A stretch of DNA of 64,000 nucleotides, from positions 62,001-126,000 of the forward strand of contig NW_026516714.1 of NCBI RefSeq assembly GCF_025766255.1, in the 5' to 3' direction. The notes below the pieces were generated by a model that was given only the letters and a program-made list of their open reading frames with translations, was not told the DNA's origin and ran no database searches. This DNA comes from Zychaea mexicana. Lineage: Eukaryota; Mucoromycota; Mucoromycetes; Mucorales; Lichtheimiaceae. Within the stretch, counting starts at the first letter, position 1; every line of letters begins with the position of its first letter. Position numbers and translations under genes: made by a program. Of the stretch, positions 26,241-37,655 are shown in pieces.

Positions 26241-28676
26241 TTAAACAGAAGTCTTTTCATTGAGGATCTCGGGCGCTGGATGACCACCAGCACCACCGTT
26301 GGTGGTAACGACTTCAGGATAGCCTTCATCGTCCTTCAAATTGCTATTACTGGATTTGGATGAAGCATCGTTATCTTCGTCATCACTAAATTCATGCTCG
26401 TCCTCATGCCAGTTGAACGGCTTTCCACGTATCTTGGCAATCAAGTAGCGCATGTAAATCGGTAGGAACGGCTGGCCACGAATCACTTCCCAATAGGGCT
26501 CACGCTGCGAGTAGTCTGGCTTGAGTCTTCCAAACGTAATCTTGTCCATGACCCATACAAACGTGTTAATGACAATGTAAGCGATAACGCCGCCGACGAC
26601 ACCATAAGCAATTGAATAAGTGAATGGCATAACGGCAATGGTGATAAAAGCAGGAATAGAATCCCCAGGGTAGTCCCAGTTGATGTTGCGTGCACTTGAA
26701 GTCATCATACTGCCCACAATGACGAGCGCGCTATTATTTAAAGTAGCATGTTAGCTTAGAATACTTACTATTTTCGAGACAAAAAACTTGAGCAAAAAAA
26801 AAATAAAAGGATATCGTACCCGCCACAAGCCCAAGGGGGGAAAGATGCAAAGATGGGCGAAAAGAAAATGGAGATAAAAAAGCCAAAACCAATTGTGATG
26901 GCCGTGATACCCGTGCGGCCACCTTCAGCAATACCAGCACCGGACTCGACGTAAGCGGTGACAGGCGAGCAGCCGAAGCAAGCGCCAACGATAATGGAAA
27001 TGGCGTCTGTCAAGAATGCCATGGATGAGCGTTCAAAATCGCCGTGCTTATCCATGTAGCCACCATATTTAGCCATCGAGTACAATGTGCCAGTCGTATC
27101 CAAGATATCGACATACTGCATAAATATACGAGCTGTTAGCATATGATGGCAGTACAAAACGTTCGAGAGAGCACTGGAAGTCTTTTCTTTTTTCATACCA
27201 AAAAGGTGATTAATGCGACCCAGGTGTCACCGGTGGATAAATCAAATTCAAATTGGGCCAGGATCCTGTTGTTATGCAGAAACGAGTTAGCATTCATAAA
27301 ATGATCTGACAGCATTATATCTTGCAATACTTTACCGATCAAGAGGCTGAAGTTTTACAACTTGCTTAAAGTAGTCAAACATGTTTTGACCCTGAGGAGT
27401 GTATGGGAAAAGAGTTACTTCGCTAACGCGAGGCCATGAGGTAATGGCAATAAAGATGATACCGAGCAACAAGGCACCTCGCACACGGTAGAGTAACAAG
27501 ATGGACATCACAAGCAAGCCCAAGATACCTATATAAGCAGCATTTTTGTATCTGTTAAAACAGGTTTTTTTGACTCGTAAATTTTTAGTAGTCTGTGATG
27601 TCAGATAATTACCCATCCACAAAGTCGGTGATTCCATCGTGCCCCCTAAACACGCGCCAGTCTCATCTTTCATATCGGCAGGGCAACCACCTATACAATA
27701 AGACATGGTATTAGCATTTACTGTTCAACCGGTCACATGTAAAAGAGCATATATATTATCTTACCGAGTGTGACAAGTGTTGCTGAATCTGGAGCCACAA
27801 GACCAATGCCTTCTGAGGTTTGCAAGCCCACAAAGCATAAAAAGAGACCAATGCCTACACCCATGCCCAGTTTTATACTCATAGGAATGATACGTGCGAG
27901 CCATTGCCGGACACCCAAGATTGTGAGGAGTAGAAAGATAAAGCCTTCAATGAATACTGCACCCATGGCAACCTTGTATGAAATGTTGCCGGTGCCATGG
28001 TAACCAACAACCTACAGGAATGTACGCATGTATGAACGGGTAAGCAAGCGACGAAACAGTCGATACCGTGTATGTGTTATTGAAAAATAATGTACCGTGT
28101 ACGTGAAGTAAGCATTCAAGCCCATACTATTGAAAAATTTAAACAATTCGGTTAAGTCCCCCTTGTTCCTGGCATAGCAGAAAGACAAAATCGTTACCCA
28201 GGAGCCAAACCAAGAGGGAGGTTGGCCAAAATACCAAAGAGAACACAAGCGATCGTACAGGTGATAGCGGTACCAGCAATGAGTTGAACTCGGAATTCAT
28301 TGACACAAAGCGCGTATTCAGTATTAAGGTCACAAACAGGATCATCAGGAGTCGATTCGCACACGCAAGTTCCACCACTGTCACTGAGGATGGCAGCATT
28401 CACTGAAATGATATATGCCTTATTATTCCACATATATATATATTTGAGAGAGTAAGTATGAAGCGATCTTATCTAGCCCATCGAGAATACATAAACACTG
28501 TGTGGTCATTGATGAACGAGACGTACCATAGCGAAAAATGTCGTGAGGCCAGCACGAATCTCGGTTAGAAATTTAGTATTCTTGCGTTCACGGCGAGCAC
28601 CTGAACCCGCGAGCTGGAAATATCGACCAGCACGAGAATGGGCCACATAATCGTTGATCTTTTCAGCCCAAGCCAT
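26241..28676 (-). CDS. azgA: AzgA-type purine (hypoxanthine/adenine/guanine) permease
   Basis: Nine exons (28676-28527, 28418-28198, 28126-28096, 28011-27765, 27690-27613, 27528-27336, 27265-27199, 27115-26820, 26730-26241) give 590 residues, close to Aspergillus AzgA. Signature segments across exon joins are [70 protein letters not shown], and GCSPVTAYVESGAGIAEGGRTG, the last being the substrate-site region of the family. About 14 membrane spans are expected. The C-terminal cytosolic tail is acidic (DDEDND) and ends with a Lys. Known role: proton-coupled high-affinity uptake of adenine, guanine and hypoxanthine at the plasma membrane. The first exon ends exactly before the conserved AYIIS block, which fixes the acceptor at 28418. 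Confidence 0.93.
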
Positions 28677-30274
28677 TTGTTTTGGACAAAAAGGAGAGAA
28701 TATCACCAGCTAATGAAAGGACACGAAATATAAAAAAATATATAAAAAAAAAGAAGAAAGTTCCACAATAAAGTTGAGTGAACAAGTAATCGGCCTTTGT
28801 ATATATATACACGCTTATATCGATTCAGCGAATTCTTCAACCTTGATCTACTCTGGGTTTCCCTTTTTAAGCTAACTGGTGCAACAGGAATACAAAATGA
28901 TAAGGGAAAATACTCGCGATTTTCCTTTTCGATCCAAGAGAACTCGGTGCGCCTTTTGTTTTATAGCCAACACAATCTCTATCACACCAAGGCTTTTAAA
29001 ATACTTCACAGCTGCCCACACTCACAGCAACGTTATCAAAGATAAGTGGAAAGTCCCTTCTCAGATAGTACTATCGAGAAAAATGAAAGAAAAGTCCAAA
29101 TCCACTAATATTTTATTAGCTTGGCTCAATATGTGCGATGACTCTTTGAGTTTGGTATAAAGGTTCTTTTTGTTAATGGACTTTTGGGTCAATGCTACAA
29201 CGTACGTTAAAAAAAAGCCACCAGACAAAAAAAAATATAAAGTGCTTGATACGTTATTCCATTTGGGCCCCTGTTATCTTTTTGCTTCCGTAGCTTCCTC
29301 ACGTTCGCTTTCTATAAAAGTACACATTGCGTGACCTTGCTACGTTACAATCAGACCTGATCATATGCAATTGCTGCCGTGCTGCACTTTGTTATCCCAT
29401 TATCATTTCGTTATACACTGTATAATTGTGTCTAAGCATATTTTATTGCAGTAAAGAAATTGAAGAGATCTCAATATTGCTAGAGACATTTTTCCATTGT
29501 TTATGAATTTTATTTTCCTTTCAGAAAACCTCAAGCTTACATTACACAACTGTCCCGTGTCAATGCTGAATACGTCGGATCAAAAATTTGGCGTTTGATC
29601 CACTCCGCTGTTTAAAAAAAAGAGAAGAGACGGGCTTGGTCACTTACCAAGCTTCACAGCAAAATATCACATCTTTGAAGAAAATTTAACACAACCTATT
29701 TGCAAAGCAGTATATCGGATTTTGATTCCTTGAATTTCAACTTGTCCAAAGGATGGACACGCGTTAGTTTTAGGCTCAACATAATGCGTGAGTTTTTGTG
29801 TCCAGATATTTTGCATACAGTCCAACAACGTCGAGTGCACTGCATATCTCATGGGCATACGCTTGTTTATAAGTAGCAAGAGTTTCTGAGAGCTTTATTC
29901 TTTGAGGCACAAAATATTTGTGAATTTGAAAAATGAAGATATCCGGAAATCGTAATGTAAATTTACGAGAGAGGCGAAAGAAGTACAGTAGCAGCATCAA
30001 CTTGTATAGTATCTTTTGCATGACCGCTGTATGGTGCGTTCACCTTCTAACCGTCAATTGATTTTTGTTTCAATCTGATTTCTAAGCACTGCATCATATC
30101 TGGTTGTCGACTGAGCCTGTCGTGGTATTGGTGTGGGGGTCTGCTGCACGCATTTATTTTTTTGGGACAGTGAAATTTCCGTCTGGTGCACGCGTCCTTT
30201 TTCGCTAGCCTTTGCTTTCGACTTAGTGGCAACTTTCAATTACAAGGTAGAGGTAGACGGGTAGGAAACGTAGA
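28677..30274. other. AzgA promoter side and decayed coding-like sequence
   Basis: The left part must contain the AzgA promoter. From 29660 to 30240 several short minus-strand frames look protein-like, including a Lys-rich piece at 30239-30054 and a piece at 30021-29776. They sit just downstream of the C48-like fragment at 30275-30838 and may be degraded parts of the same gene, but stops and missing splice sites prevent a model. Confidence 0.4.
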
Positions 30275-30838
30275 CTAATATATTCGTATCGAAGTTGTTT
30301 GCCGGCCCAACCAATTTGGGAAAAACCGGGGGCTTTTCAGTTCAGTAACGAAAGCAAAACGTGTCAATAAGGCATTTTGAAGCACGCTTGAGTGTATAGC
30401 TGCTTTTCGGAAACGTTGGAGCTGAGGTAACAACTTGACGGCTATAAGGTGGACGCATCCTACATATGTAGCACCACTTTCTAATAGACAACCGTAATCT
30501 CGACGCACATATTCTTGCTGGACTATGGTATCTATTATATGACCCAAATCTGGAACCTCGTCCTCGTGTTCCGGGTTTTCGGGGATAGCGTCAACCGTCA
30601 AGAAGATCCCACCAAGTAGAATTTTCTTGACACGAGCAGCTGGAATAGCCCTTGACCCATCTTTCATGATTGCGACAAGCCATGAAAATGCTGCCCACAC
30701 GCCACACGAACTCCCACCATTGCTAGGGATATATATCGGCTTCAGTGTCGACACAATAAGAGGCCAGTTTGCTGCATACGGTCGTTTCCTGACAATTACA
30801 AACGATATAACTCGGCTGGAAGCAGACTGCACATCCAT
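30275..30838 (-). pseudogene. fragment resembling a C48 (Ulp1-like) cysteine peptidase
   Basis: An uninterrupted 187-codon frame. Near its start, a tryptophan-containing strand (NWPLIVSTLKPIYIP) is followed by SNGGSSCGVWAAFSWLVA, which resembles the QxxxxCGxF active-site block of Ulp1/SENP peptidases and of the peptidases captured by some fungal DNA transposons. The Gln expected before the Cys block is not seen, the upstream catalytic His and Asp regions were not found, and no initiating exon could be joined. I read it as a remnant, possibly from a mobile element, but a divergent intact gene with unseen introns cannot be excluded. Homology rests on one short motif. Confidence 0.33.
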
Positions 30839-31203
30839 TCATAGTGCTTGTTGATGGATTCTACCAAACTTCTCAGGTTTTTTTTAGACAAGCTGAGCAT
30901 GTTGCACAGAATTTATGGACGATGAAACGATTGATGTCTCTTGATGATACGTCAACAAGGAGTCATCCCCAAACACCTTGCAAACACTGAGCTCTAGCCA
31001 TTGTATAATGCGTATCAGGATGGTGGTACGTAGTAGATACTTTCGCAGCTGGTACCATTCTATTCTGGTTTCATTTACTGGCTTGTTGACTAGCAGTGAG
31101 CGAAGGCTCGTTGTAATCTGTCAATTTTAAATGCTGTAGCGGGGATGAAGTAACGCTGCTGCTGCTGAGAGTTTAATGTGCAACATATCGCTGACGTGGG
31201 CGA

Positions 31204-31243
31204 AGAACGTCAATGTGTTCACCAGAACGTCAATGTGTTCACC
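31204..31243. repeat. perfect 20-bp direct repeat, two copies
   Basis: The unit AGAACGTCAATGTGTTCACC occurs twice head-to-tail without mismatch at 31204-31223 and 31224-31243. It lies in non-coding sequence. It may be a recent slippage or target-site event. Confidence 0.85.
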
Positions 31244-31552
31244 ATTATGTGACTACGCTTGCCCCCCTTTGAACCTCGACCATTGTAGATGAAAGTCTGT
31301 AGGGCATCATCAAGCATATCTACTCTACTGCAGTCTACTGATACACTAAGTCAAGCGCATGCGTAGGCAATAAATGAAGAAACAACGGATAATATCTTTA
31401 TTTGCGCGCAGCACAAGGCTAGATTTCACAAAGGGTTTATTTTGTATAGCAAATACAGTATTGAAGAGAGAGAGAGAGTGTGTGTGACTGTGTGTGTGTT
31501 TGTGTATTGGACAGAGAGCTATACACAAGGAACATGAGCGAGGGTACACAGC

Positions 31553-31610
31553 TCACGAATCGAAGAGGGCTGACAGAAAATAGTCTTCGTCTGTCACGTT
31601 CTCGCCTCCG

Positions 31611-31643
<33 letters not shown>

Positions 31644-31771
31644 GATTGTGCTTGCGGCAGCGGCGGCGGCAGCCTCGCCTCCACGGTCACTTTCGTGACA
31701 TGGCCGTTGAGATTTATCTTGAGCTGTTTAATCACAGTGTGGTCTACAGTGACCTTGATTGTTGCCTTCAT
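31553..31771 (-). CDS. small hypothetical protein with polyQ segment
   Basis: A single-exon frame of 72 residues from the ATG at 31771. The first 40 residues alternate charged and hydrophobic positions (MKATIKVTVDHTVIKQLKIN, then further beta-like sequence), a Pro-rich hinge follows, then a Gln run from a (TTG)n tract and an acidic end with DEDYFLSALFDS. I recognise no family. Support comes from the orderly beta-like N-terminus, a pyrimidine-rich leader upstream (31772-31835 on the minus strand) and a (CT)n tract further up. A longer version starting at a TTG is less likely. Confidence 0.42.
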
Positions 31772-32857
31772 AGTCTTGACAGAAAGAGCGGGAATTGGCA
31801 AAGGAGCGAAAAGAAAAGAGATGGAAAGAGCAAAGTTAATTGGAAAAAACCAGAATCATTGTTGTTTTCAGAGTTACACAGGAACAAAACTCATGCACTG
31901 GCGTTATATACACACACAATCTCTCTCTCTCTCGGAAGGGTACTCTTGCCCATTTTCCGTGCAATCCGACAAGGGACAAACTTCCAAAACTTTGCAGTGA
32001 CCGAAGTTAAAAGAAATAGGAAAAGTGTGGGTAGTGTACATGTGCCTGGAATGTCTGCAGCGTGAGGGGGGGGTACTGTCGGTGCGAAGCACTGTGAAAG
32101 GCATTGCCTTGTAAAAACGGGCGACCCAATTTGAACAGTTTGGCAGCAGGCAAGCAGGAGCAAAGGTTGTTCAGAAATAACAACAACAGGATCGAGAAAA
32201 ACTGTATTCAGCAAGAGCCTCCCAAGCAATACAGGTGGAGCGCCGTTTGATGTGAATGTCTTGGCTAAAAGTGCTTTTCAGCGCGACTTGTGTTTATTTT
32301 CGTAAAGGAAGCACGGACGAGGTTTTTAACGAGTGTGGGATCAGACGCGTAATATTTACTTCTTTGAATAAACGCGAAAACATGCATTGCTAAAGGTCGG
32401 TTAAAAAAAACTCATTGATTGCTGTACCATACCAGCTGTTCGTTCCGGCAGCAACCGTTGATGTGTAAAGTTGTTATCCTCCACGACGACATGAGTTTTT
32501 ACCTATCATCATTATTGCTTGATGCCACCTCTTTTTCTTGGCACCAAGAGCATGCTGTACAATAGCTACTTTCCACATTATTTTAACACGTTTGGGAGTG
32601 TCTGCTTCCGCACCAAGCGGTATTGGTTTGAAAGAGTCCATCAAAAAAAGAATTTATTCACATGATCGTGGCGGCATGATCGCTGTACCACACCAGTTTG
32701 CTCTGTAACACAGTATGCACTGGGTGATCGAGTTTGTATGAAACTTGCATTACAAAGCAACGCCCCCTTTGTGGTCAATTATCCCTTCTTATTCTTATAA
32801 CATAAATACTGCTACTCACAAACGGTGTCTATATAAAAAAAATCATCACTCATCCCC
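31772..32857. other. promoter-side interval left of the F-box gene
   Basis: About 1.1 kb without a supported gene. It contains a (CT)n run at 31919-31933. The sequence close to 32858 is AT-rich and should act as promoter and leader of the F-box gene. Minus-strand open frames at 31890-32230 overlap low-complexity sequence and have no family features. Confidence 0.45.
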
Positions 32858-34668
32858 ATGTCACGACTAGTAACTCTCCCTCCGGAAGTTCTGGACAGCA
32901 TTTTCCGTTACTTTTCGGTTCGAGATCGCTGGCAATTCAGTGCAGTTTGTCATTCGTGGCGATCAGTAATGATGCATTGGCATGGAATGTGGGAGCAGCT
33001 TTTGACGAGCGATTATAAAAGCCTTGCTACGATGACTGTTGCTGCCCTTTCACTTTACAAAGACTATGTCAATGGCGCGTTTGTCAAGCGCGTATGGGCA
33101 AACGTGCATAGTGAATACAATTTACCAGCCATCATTGATTTCCTCAAAGGCCAAAAATGCAACACGATTGTTGAAGGTGACATACGAAGATGATTATTCG
33201 ATTATTTTTCTTGTCCTGAAACAGGCTCTCTCAACTTTTAAATCGTTGACCGATAACAAATAATGCTCCCTTATACTTAGTGGGAATTTCAGCACCCTAC
33301 ATGGCGAAATCGTCCTTTTTACAGCTCGCTGAATTTTGTGCCCGAACGCTGACAAGATTGTCTTTCACATTCAGCAGCAGCGACACTAACCACTACAACC
33401 CGTCTCCAGACGACATTCTTCACCATTGCCAGAGCCTGAAGTCGCTGTACTACACAGGGCCGGTACACAGTATACGTCAATGGAAAACTTTATCGTCGTC
33501 GTCAAGCGCTTTGAAGAAGCACAAACACTTGGTTGATCTTGCGTTGAATCTATCCAACAGTGACGGTAGCTTTGAGGCAAGACGTATATTAGCAATGACG
33601 CCACACATCCAACGGTTGCGATTGGGCTTACGCAACATTAAACACACTTCTGCTACGCTTATTCCGGGAATTCTGCGCCGACACTGTCGCGAACTCGTGA
33701 CTCTTGTTCTACATTCACACAGCAACGACACCATCGATTCTGCTTCGCTCAGCATGGATCGACGGACCGTAGCAAGCTCAGGCTTAGAAAACCTCGTGTT
33801 CCACGATTCATTTGACCAGTATTGTGACACTCGACAAGTGGTCCAGTTGCTTGCCATAGAATATTGCCAAAGTTTGTACTCTTTGGATATAAAATGTGGT
33901 TATAGACCATACAGCAAACAGTCCACCATGGAGCGACTGTCATCGGTCATATTCCCCTGTCTCTGCCGATTTATACTCAATGATCGCGTTGAGAGCGTGC
34001 TAAAAACAAGGCCCACCGAATCGCATCGAGGAATGTCGCGTTTTCTCGCATACTCAGTACCCAATCTGACACATCTTGATCTGACGTGTTTTGAAGGCGG
34101 AATGGAGCTCGCATCGTTTGCAACCAATGCAAAACGTCTACACACTTTGAACTTGTCTCAATGCACGGGGATCGATTCGCAACAGCTCACCGCTTTCTTT
34201 ACAGCCCTATCCAGACAAGACGATAAGAGGACAAGACCAACAAAATTGGTCAGCATCAAGTTTTGTAACATGCCAAGCGTGTCCACAGAGGTGCTGTTAT
34301 CTATGGCGTCGTCCCCGTTGGGATGTGGCCTGAAGGAGCTGACCATTGACCATTGCGAAAACGTGACCCTGGACGATATCGATCGATTTCTAGACACCAT
34401 CGTCATCTCAGGTCGCCGTCATTTCATGATACACAAGCTCAACATAAATCTCGTCTATTACAATGATGATGACCCACAAGAAGCCCCCCATCCATTTCCT
34501 GATCGAGATAAAGTCAACAAGATGCTCAGAAACCTCGATTCTCGAGCCATGGAATGGACATTTTCGCTGACTCGTTATTTTGAATTGTCAATGGGCATGG
34601 AACGCCATGATCATATGCTATATAGAAAACGACTACTGTGCGATAGCCAAGACCTGTCACTTGTATAA
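32858..34668 (+). CDS. F-box and leucine-rich-repeat protein
   Basis: Two exons (32858-33176 and 33281-34668, phase 1) give 568 residues. Residues about 5-50 form an F-box (LPPEVLDSIFRYFSVRDRWQ, with CHSWR and W further on). The remainder contains irregular leucine-rich repeats: LKSLYYTG, IQRLRLGLRNI, LTHLDLTCFEG, LHTLNLSQCTG and LKELTIDHCENV. In such proteins the F-box binds Skp1 in an SCF ubiquitin ligase and the LRR part selects substrates. The substrate cannot be told. The gene begins with a clean ATG shortly after an AT-rich region, and the stop lies 298 bp from the convergent MFS gene. Confidence 0.88.
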
Positions 34669-34966
34669 CATTTTCAAGTGTACATATAATGATAACTGTT
34701 AAATTTATGATGTTATTTTTTGTCCTAAAAATGTATAATATGATATCGTTGCATTTGTAAGAAAGATTTTGTGTGAACATTGAAAAGTACGACAAGAAAA
34801 CGACGAATACTCGGAACAGATTGACGACAAAACATACTAAATGTAAGAAATATATAATTTTTATAATGTGGGATGTTGGAAGGAAGAGTTTCTCAAGGAT
34901 ATAGCATATGTGTATTTTGTAGGTAAATTTACAGCAGATAAAATGGAAAGTACAGTTGATGAGCAT

Positions 34967-36961
34967 CTACGAGCGAATAGATGTTAGAATTTGGGTTTTC
35001 CAAGTTCTCATTTTTGCAGAGAATTTCGTTGGAGGACGTGGATCGGGAACAAAGAACCACATTATCAGCATGGCACAGCTAGTGGCAATGCAAAAGGGCA
35101 ACATGGCAGATACGCCCTCGGCTCCAATAAGCACACCTGTTGCGTATGGAAAGAGTGCAGTACCTGCACTGGCAAACTAAATAAGAGCAACAGCACAAAA
35201 AAATTGAGTATGTTTCTTTTCTTGTGTGTGTGTGGTAACCCTTCCGCATTTGGTTCAACTGTGCCCCGGGGAAAGATTGAAGAGCATACTTACGGCTGAT
35301 AAGAATCCCACACATGTTGCGTACAAATGAGTAGGAACAATGTTGTGGGCCACAGAAACCACGGTTGGAAAGATAGGGCCCAGCATGATACCGGTGATCA
35401 CCAACGCTATAAAAACAAATAAAGGATTGTATAATTGACTTTTTAGTGAACCCCAAACGAAATCCCAATAGTAGTAGTATTTTGAAAAAAGAACCCTTAC
35501 ATGTCGCATTTGCGCCGATATAAGGCAGCAGCCAAAGCAATACCATCATGACGACAATCATGGCTAGATAGCAATATACCATGCGTTTCTCACCGAACCG
35601 CGATGTGGCAAAACCAAGGAACAGTCGACCAGCGCAGATTCCAGCCCTAGATATCACCATCGAATTGAATAGCTTTTCTTTTCTTATGGGGTGGGGAATA
35701 GCATGATAGAGGAAAAAAAAAAGTGCCAAAAGAAAGGATGCGGTGTGACTTTTTACCAGTAACCTGTCATCAAATGGGCCATCGCGTTTGTATCCGTGCT
35801 GCGGGTGCTGATCAAGTACGTATAACCCCAGTTGCCGATCGTTACCTCAGTGCCAGTGTAAAAGAGCAAAAACACAGCACCAATGGATGTGATTCTGAAC
35901 TTGAAGATCTGGGATAGCAAGTTAGTGTTCTTGCTATTTGCTTGCTCTTTGCAAGTCATGGATTCTTGGTCAGACGGTGTTGTTGTTGATGCTGCAACGG
36001 TAGTGGCGCTATGTTGTACATCCTGCTGCTGCTGCTGATGATGATGAAGCATGAGCTCCTTTTCGGCATCCAGCTCCTTTTCTGAATCCGTACGTAGTTT
36101 GCGGTAGCATAAGAAAATCGAAATAGCATTTGCTCCGGCTAAGCCGCACAAGACCATGTAGGAAGTATTCCATGGCTTTTGGCTGCTCAAAAGACCCGAT
36201 GCTAACAGTGGACCCACTAATGCACCTCCTGCATAGAAAGCTAGAAATTGGGGGTGCCATTATACAGATTAAAGTTTTCTGCAACGTTTTCTCCTACACT
36301 CCCCTTTTTTGTTTTGCTTTTTATTCACTCACCATGCAGAAAACTCAACATAAGCATGCCATAAGGCATTTCACCACAAACTACGTTTGCGGCAGCTTGG
36401 GTCAATGCAATACCAAATCCAATCGTTGTCATGAAAATACACATCACCGGGAACGGTACGGCAAACAAGTTGACAAGGTAGCCGACAATCATGGAGCAGG
36501 CACCAAGTAAGGCAGTTTTGGATTGTGAAGTAGAGCGGATCAGATAGCCATTCAAAACAGCAGCTGTAGCCCGACCAGTGGTAATAGAAGTATTTTACAG
36601 TTATTATAATTGTTCGCGCGTTGCGGATATATGTAGACGTTCTTTTACCTGTCATATACCCTGCAGCATTGCACAAGAAAATGATTGAAACCACGTATTG
36701 GTTAAGGCCGTAGTGGGCTTTAATGCTTGGAAGGATAATACCCAGGTTACCGTCATTGAGGCCCGAGACAAATTGGATCATGAATGATTGGATGGCTGTT
36801 ACGAGATAGGGCGACACGAGTTGCCATCGCTCGATCCAGGAGAGGTGTTTATTAGCTTCAGTGAGGGTACACGGTGATGAATCCACCACCGCTTTTTCAT
36901 CCACACTTAGAACGCGATGACTTGGTTCTGGTGGCAATTGATCAATTACAGATGCAGGCAT
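34967..36961 (-). CDS. MFS transporter (Bsc6/fucose-permease-like)
   Basis: Six exons (36961-36649, 36563-36333, 36228-35757, 35646-35501, 35406-35294, 35176-34967) encode 494 residues. A soluble N-terminus of about 45 residues precedes helix 1 (LVTAIQSFMIQFVSGLNDGNLG), whose GLNDGNLG segment recalls the fucose-permease/Bsc6 branch. The central loop, about 220-290, is polar with His and Gln runs (QQQQQ). C-terminal helices include FLLFYTGTEVTIGNW, then GICAGRLFLGF with the TSRFGEKR loop, and FPTVVSVAHNIVP. Twelve spans are expected. The substrate is unknown; sugars or small metabolites are typical of this branch. It is divergent from the FAS1 gene with a 694-bp spacer. Confidence 0.87.
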
Positions 36962-37655
36962 AGCAGAAGGAAGAAAGGGAGAGAAGAGATGGATGGATGG
37001 CTGTTTTTTTTATATGAGGTTGCAAGCGCGTTACAGTAGCCGCTAGACGACAGAAAAAGGGGGAGAAAAAGAAAAAAAAAAGAGCGTATTTGTAATCACA
37101 TCAGCAGATGGCACTGGAGAACTATACACTTGGCGGAGCCGCACAACAACAACAACAACAACTACACCCAGCAATATGTATATTTTCCGTGGATCAGTAT
37201 TATTTGGACGGGGATAAACTATTCAGCGTGGATCAAGGAATTACCCTTGAGGGAGCGCTGTCAGCCGGGCCACCCACTTTGGCCCCATTATGCCATTTAG
37301 AGTAAAGCGCCATCCCTCATGAAAATCTTCCTTGGATTTCTAATCTTTGGTGTAAGTGTGTGTGTGTGTGTATATGGTTTTATTCCGCACATTGGGTGCC
37401 ACCCAAACATTGGCCACCATGAAAAATCGCCTTACAGCAGCGTATGGCATGGGTTGTTTTTCGATTTCACTAGCGTGCTTTTATGCATCATTCAGGTATC
37501 ATTGTTGAAAATTGACACCAGAAAACCCTTGTATAAGAATAATTTTGCCCACGAGACTGGTTTGGAGGGGGGGGAAATATATATAACATCTTCGACCAGA
37601 AATATATCTTGTTCATCTTCTTCTCTTACATATACGCAACAAAAAAGTGCCAATC
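36962..37655. promoter_or_regulatory. divergent intergenic region (MFS / FAS1 protein)
   Basis: A 694-bp spacer between head-to-head genes. It holds a (CAA)n run near 37144-37160 and a (GT)n tract near 37357-37372. One 134-codon frame through the right half overlaps the FAS1 signal peptide in another frame and looks fortuitous. Promoters for both genes must lie here. Confidence 0.5.
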
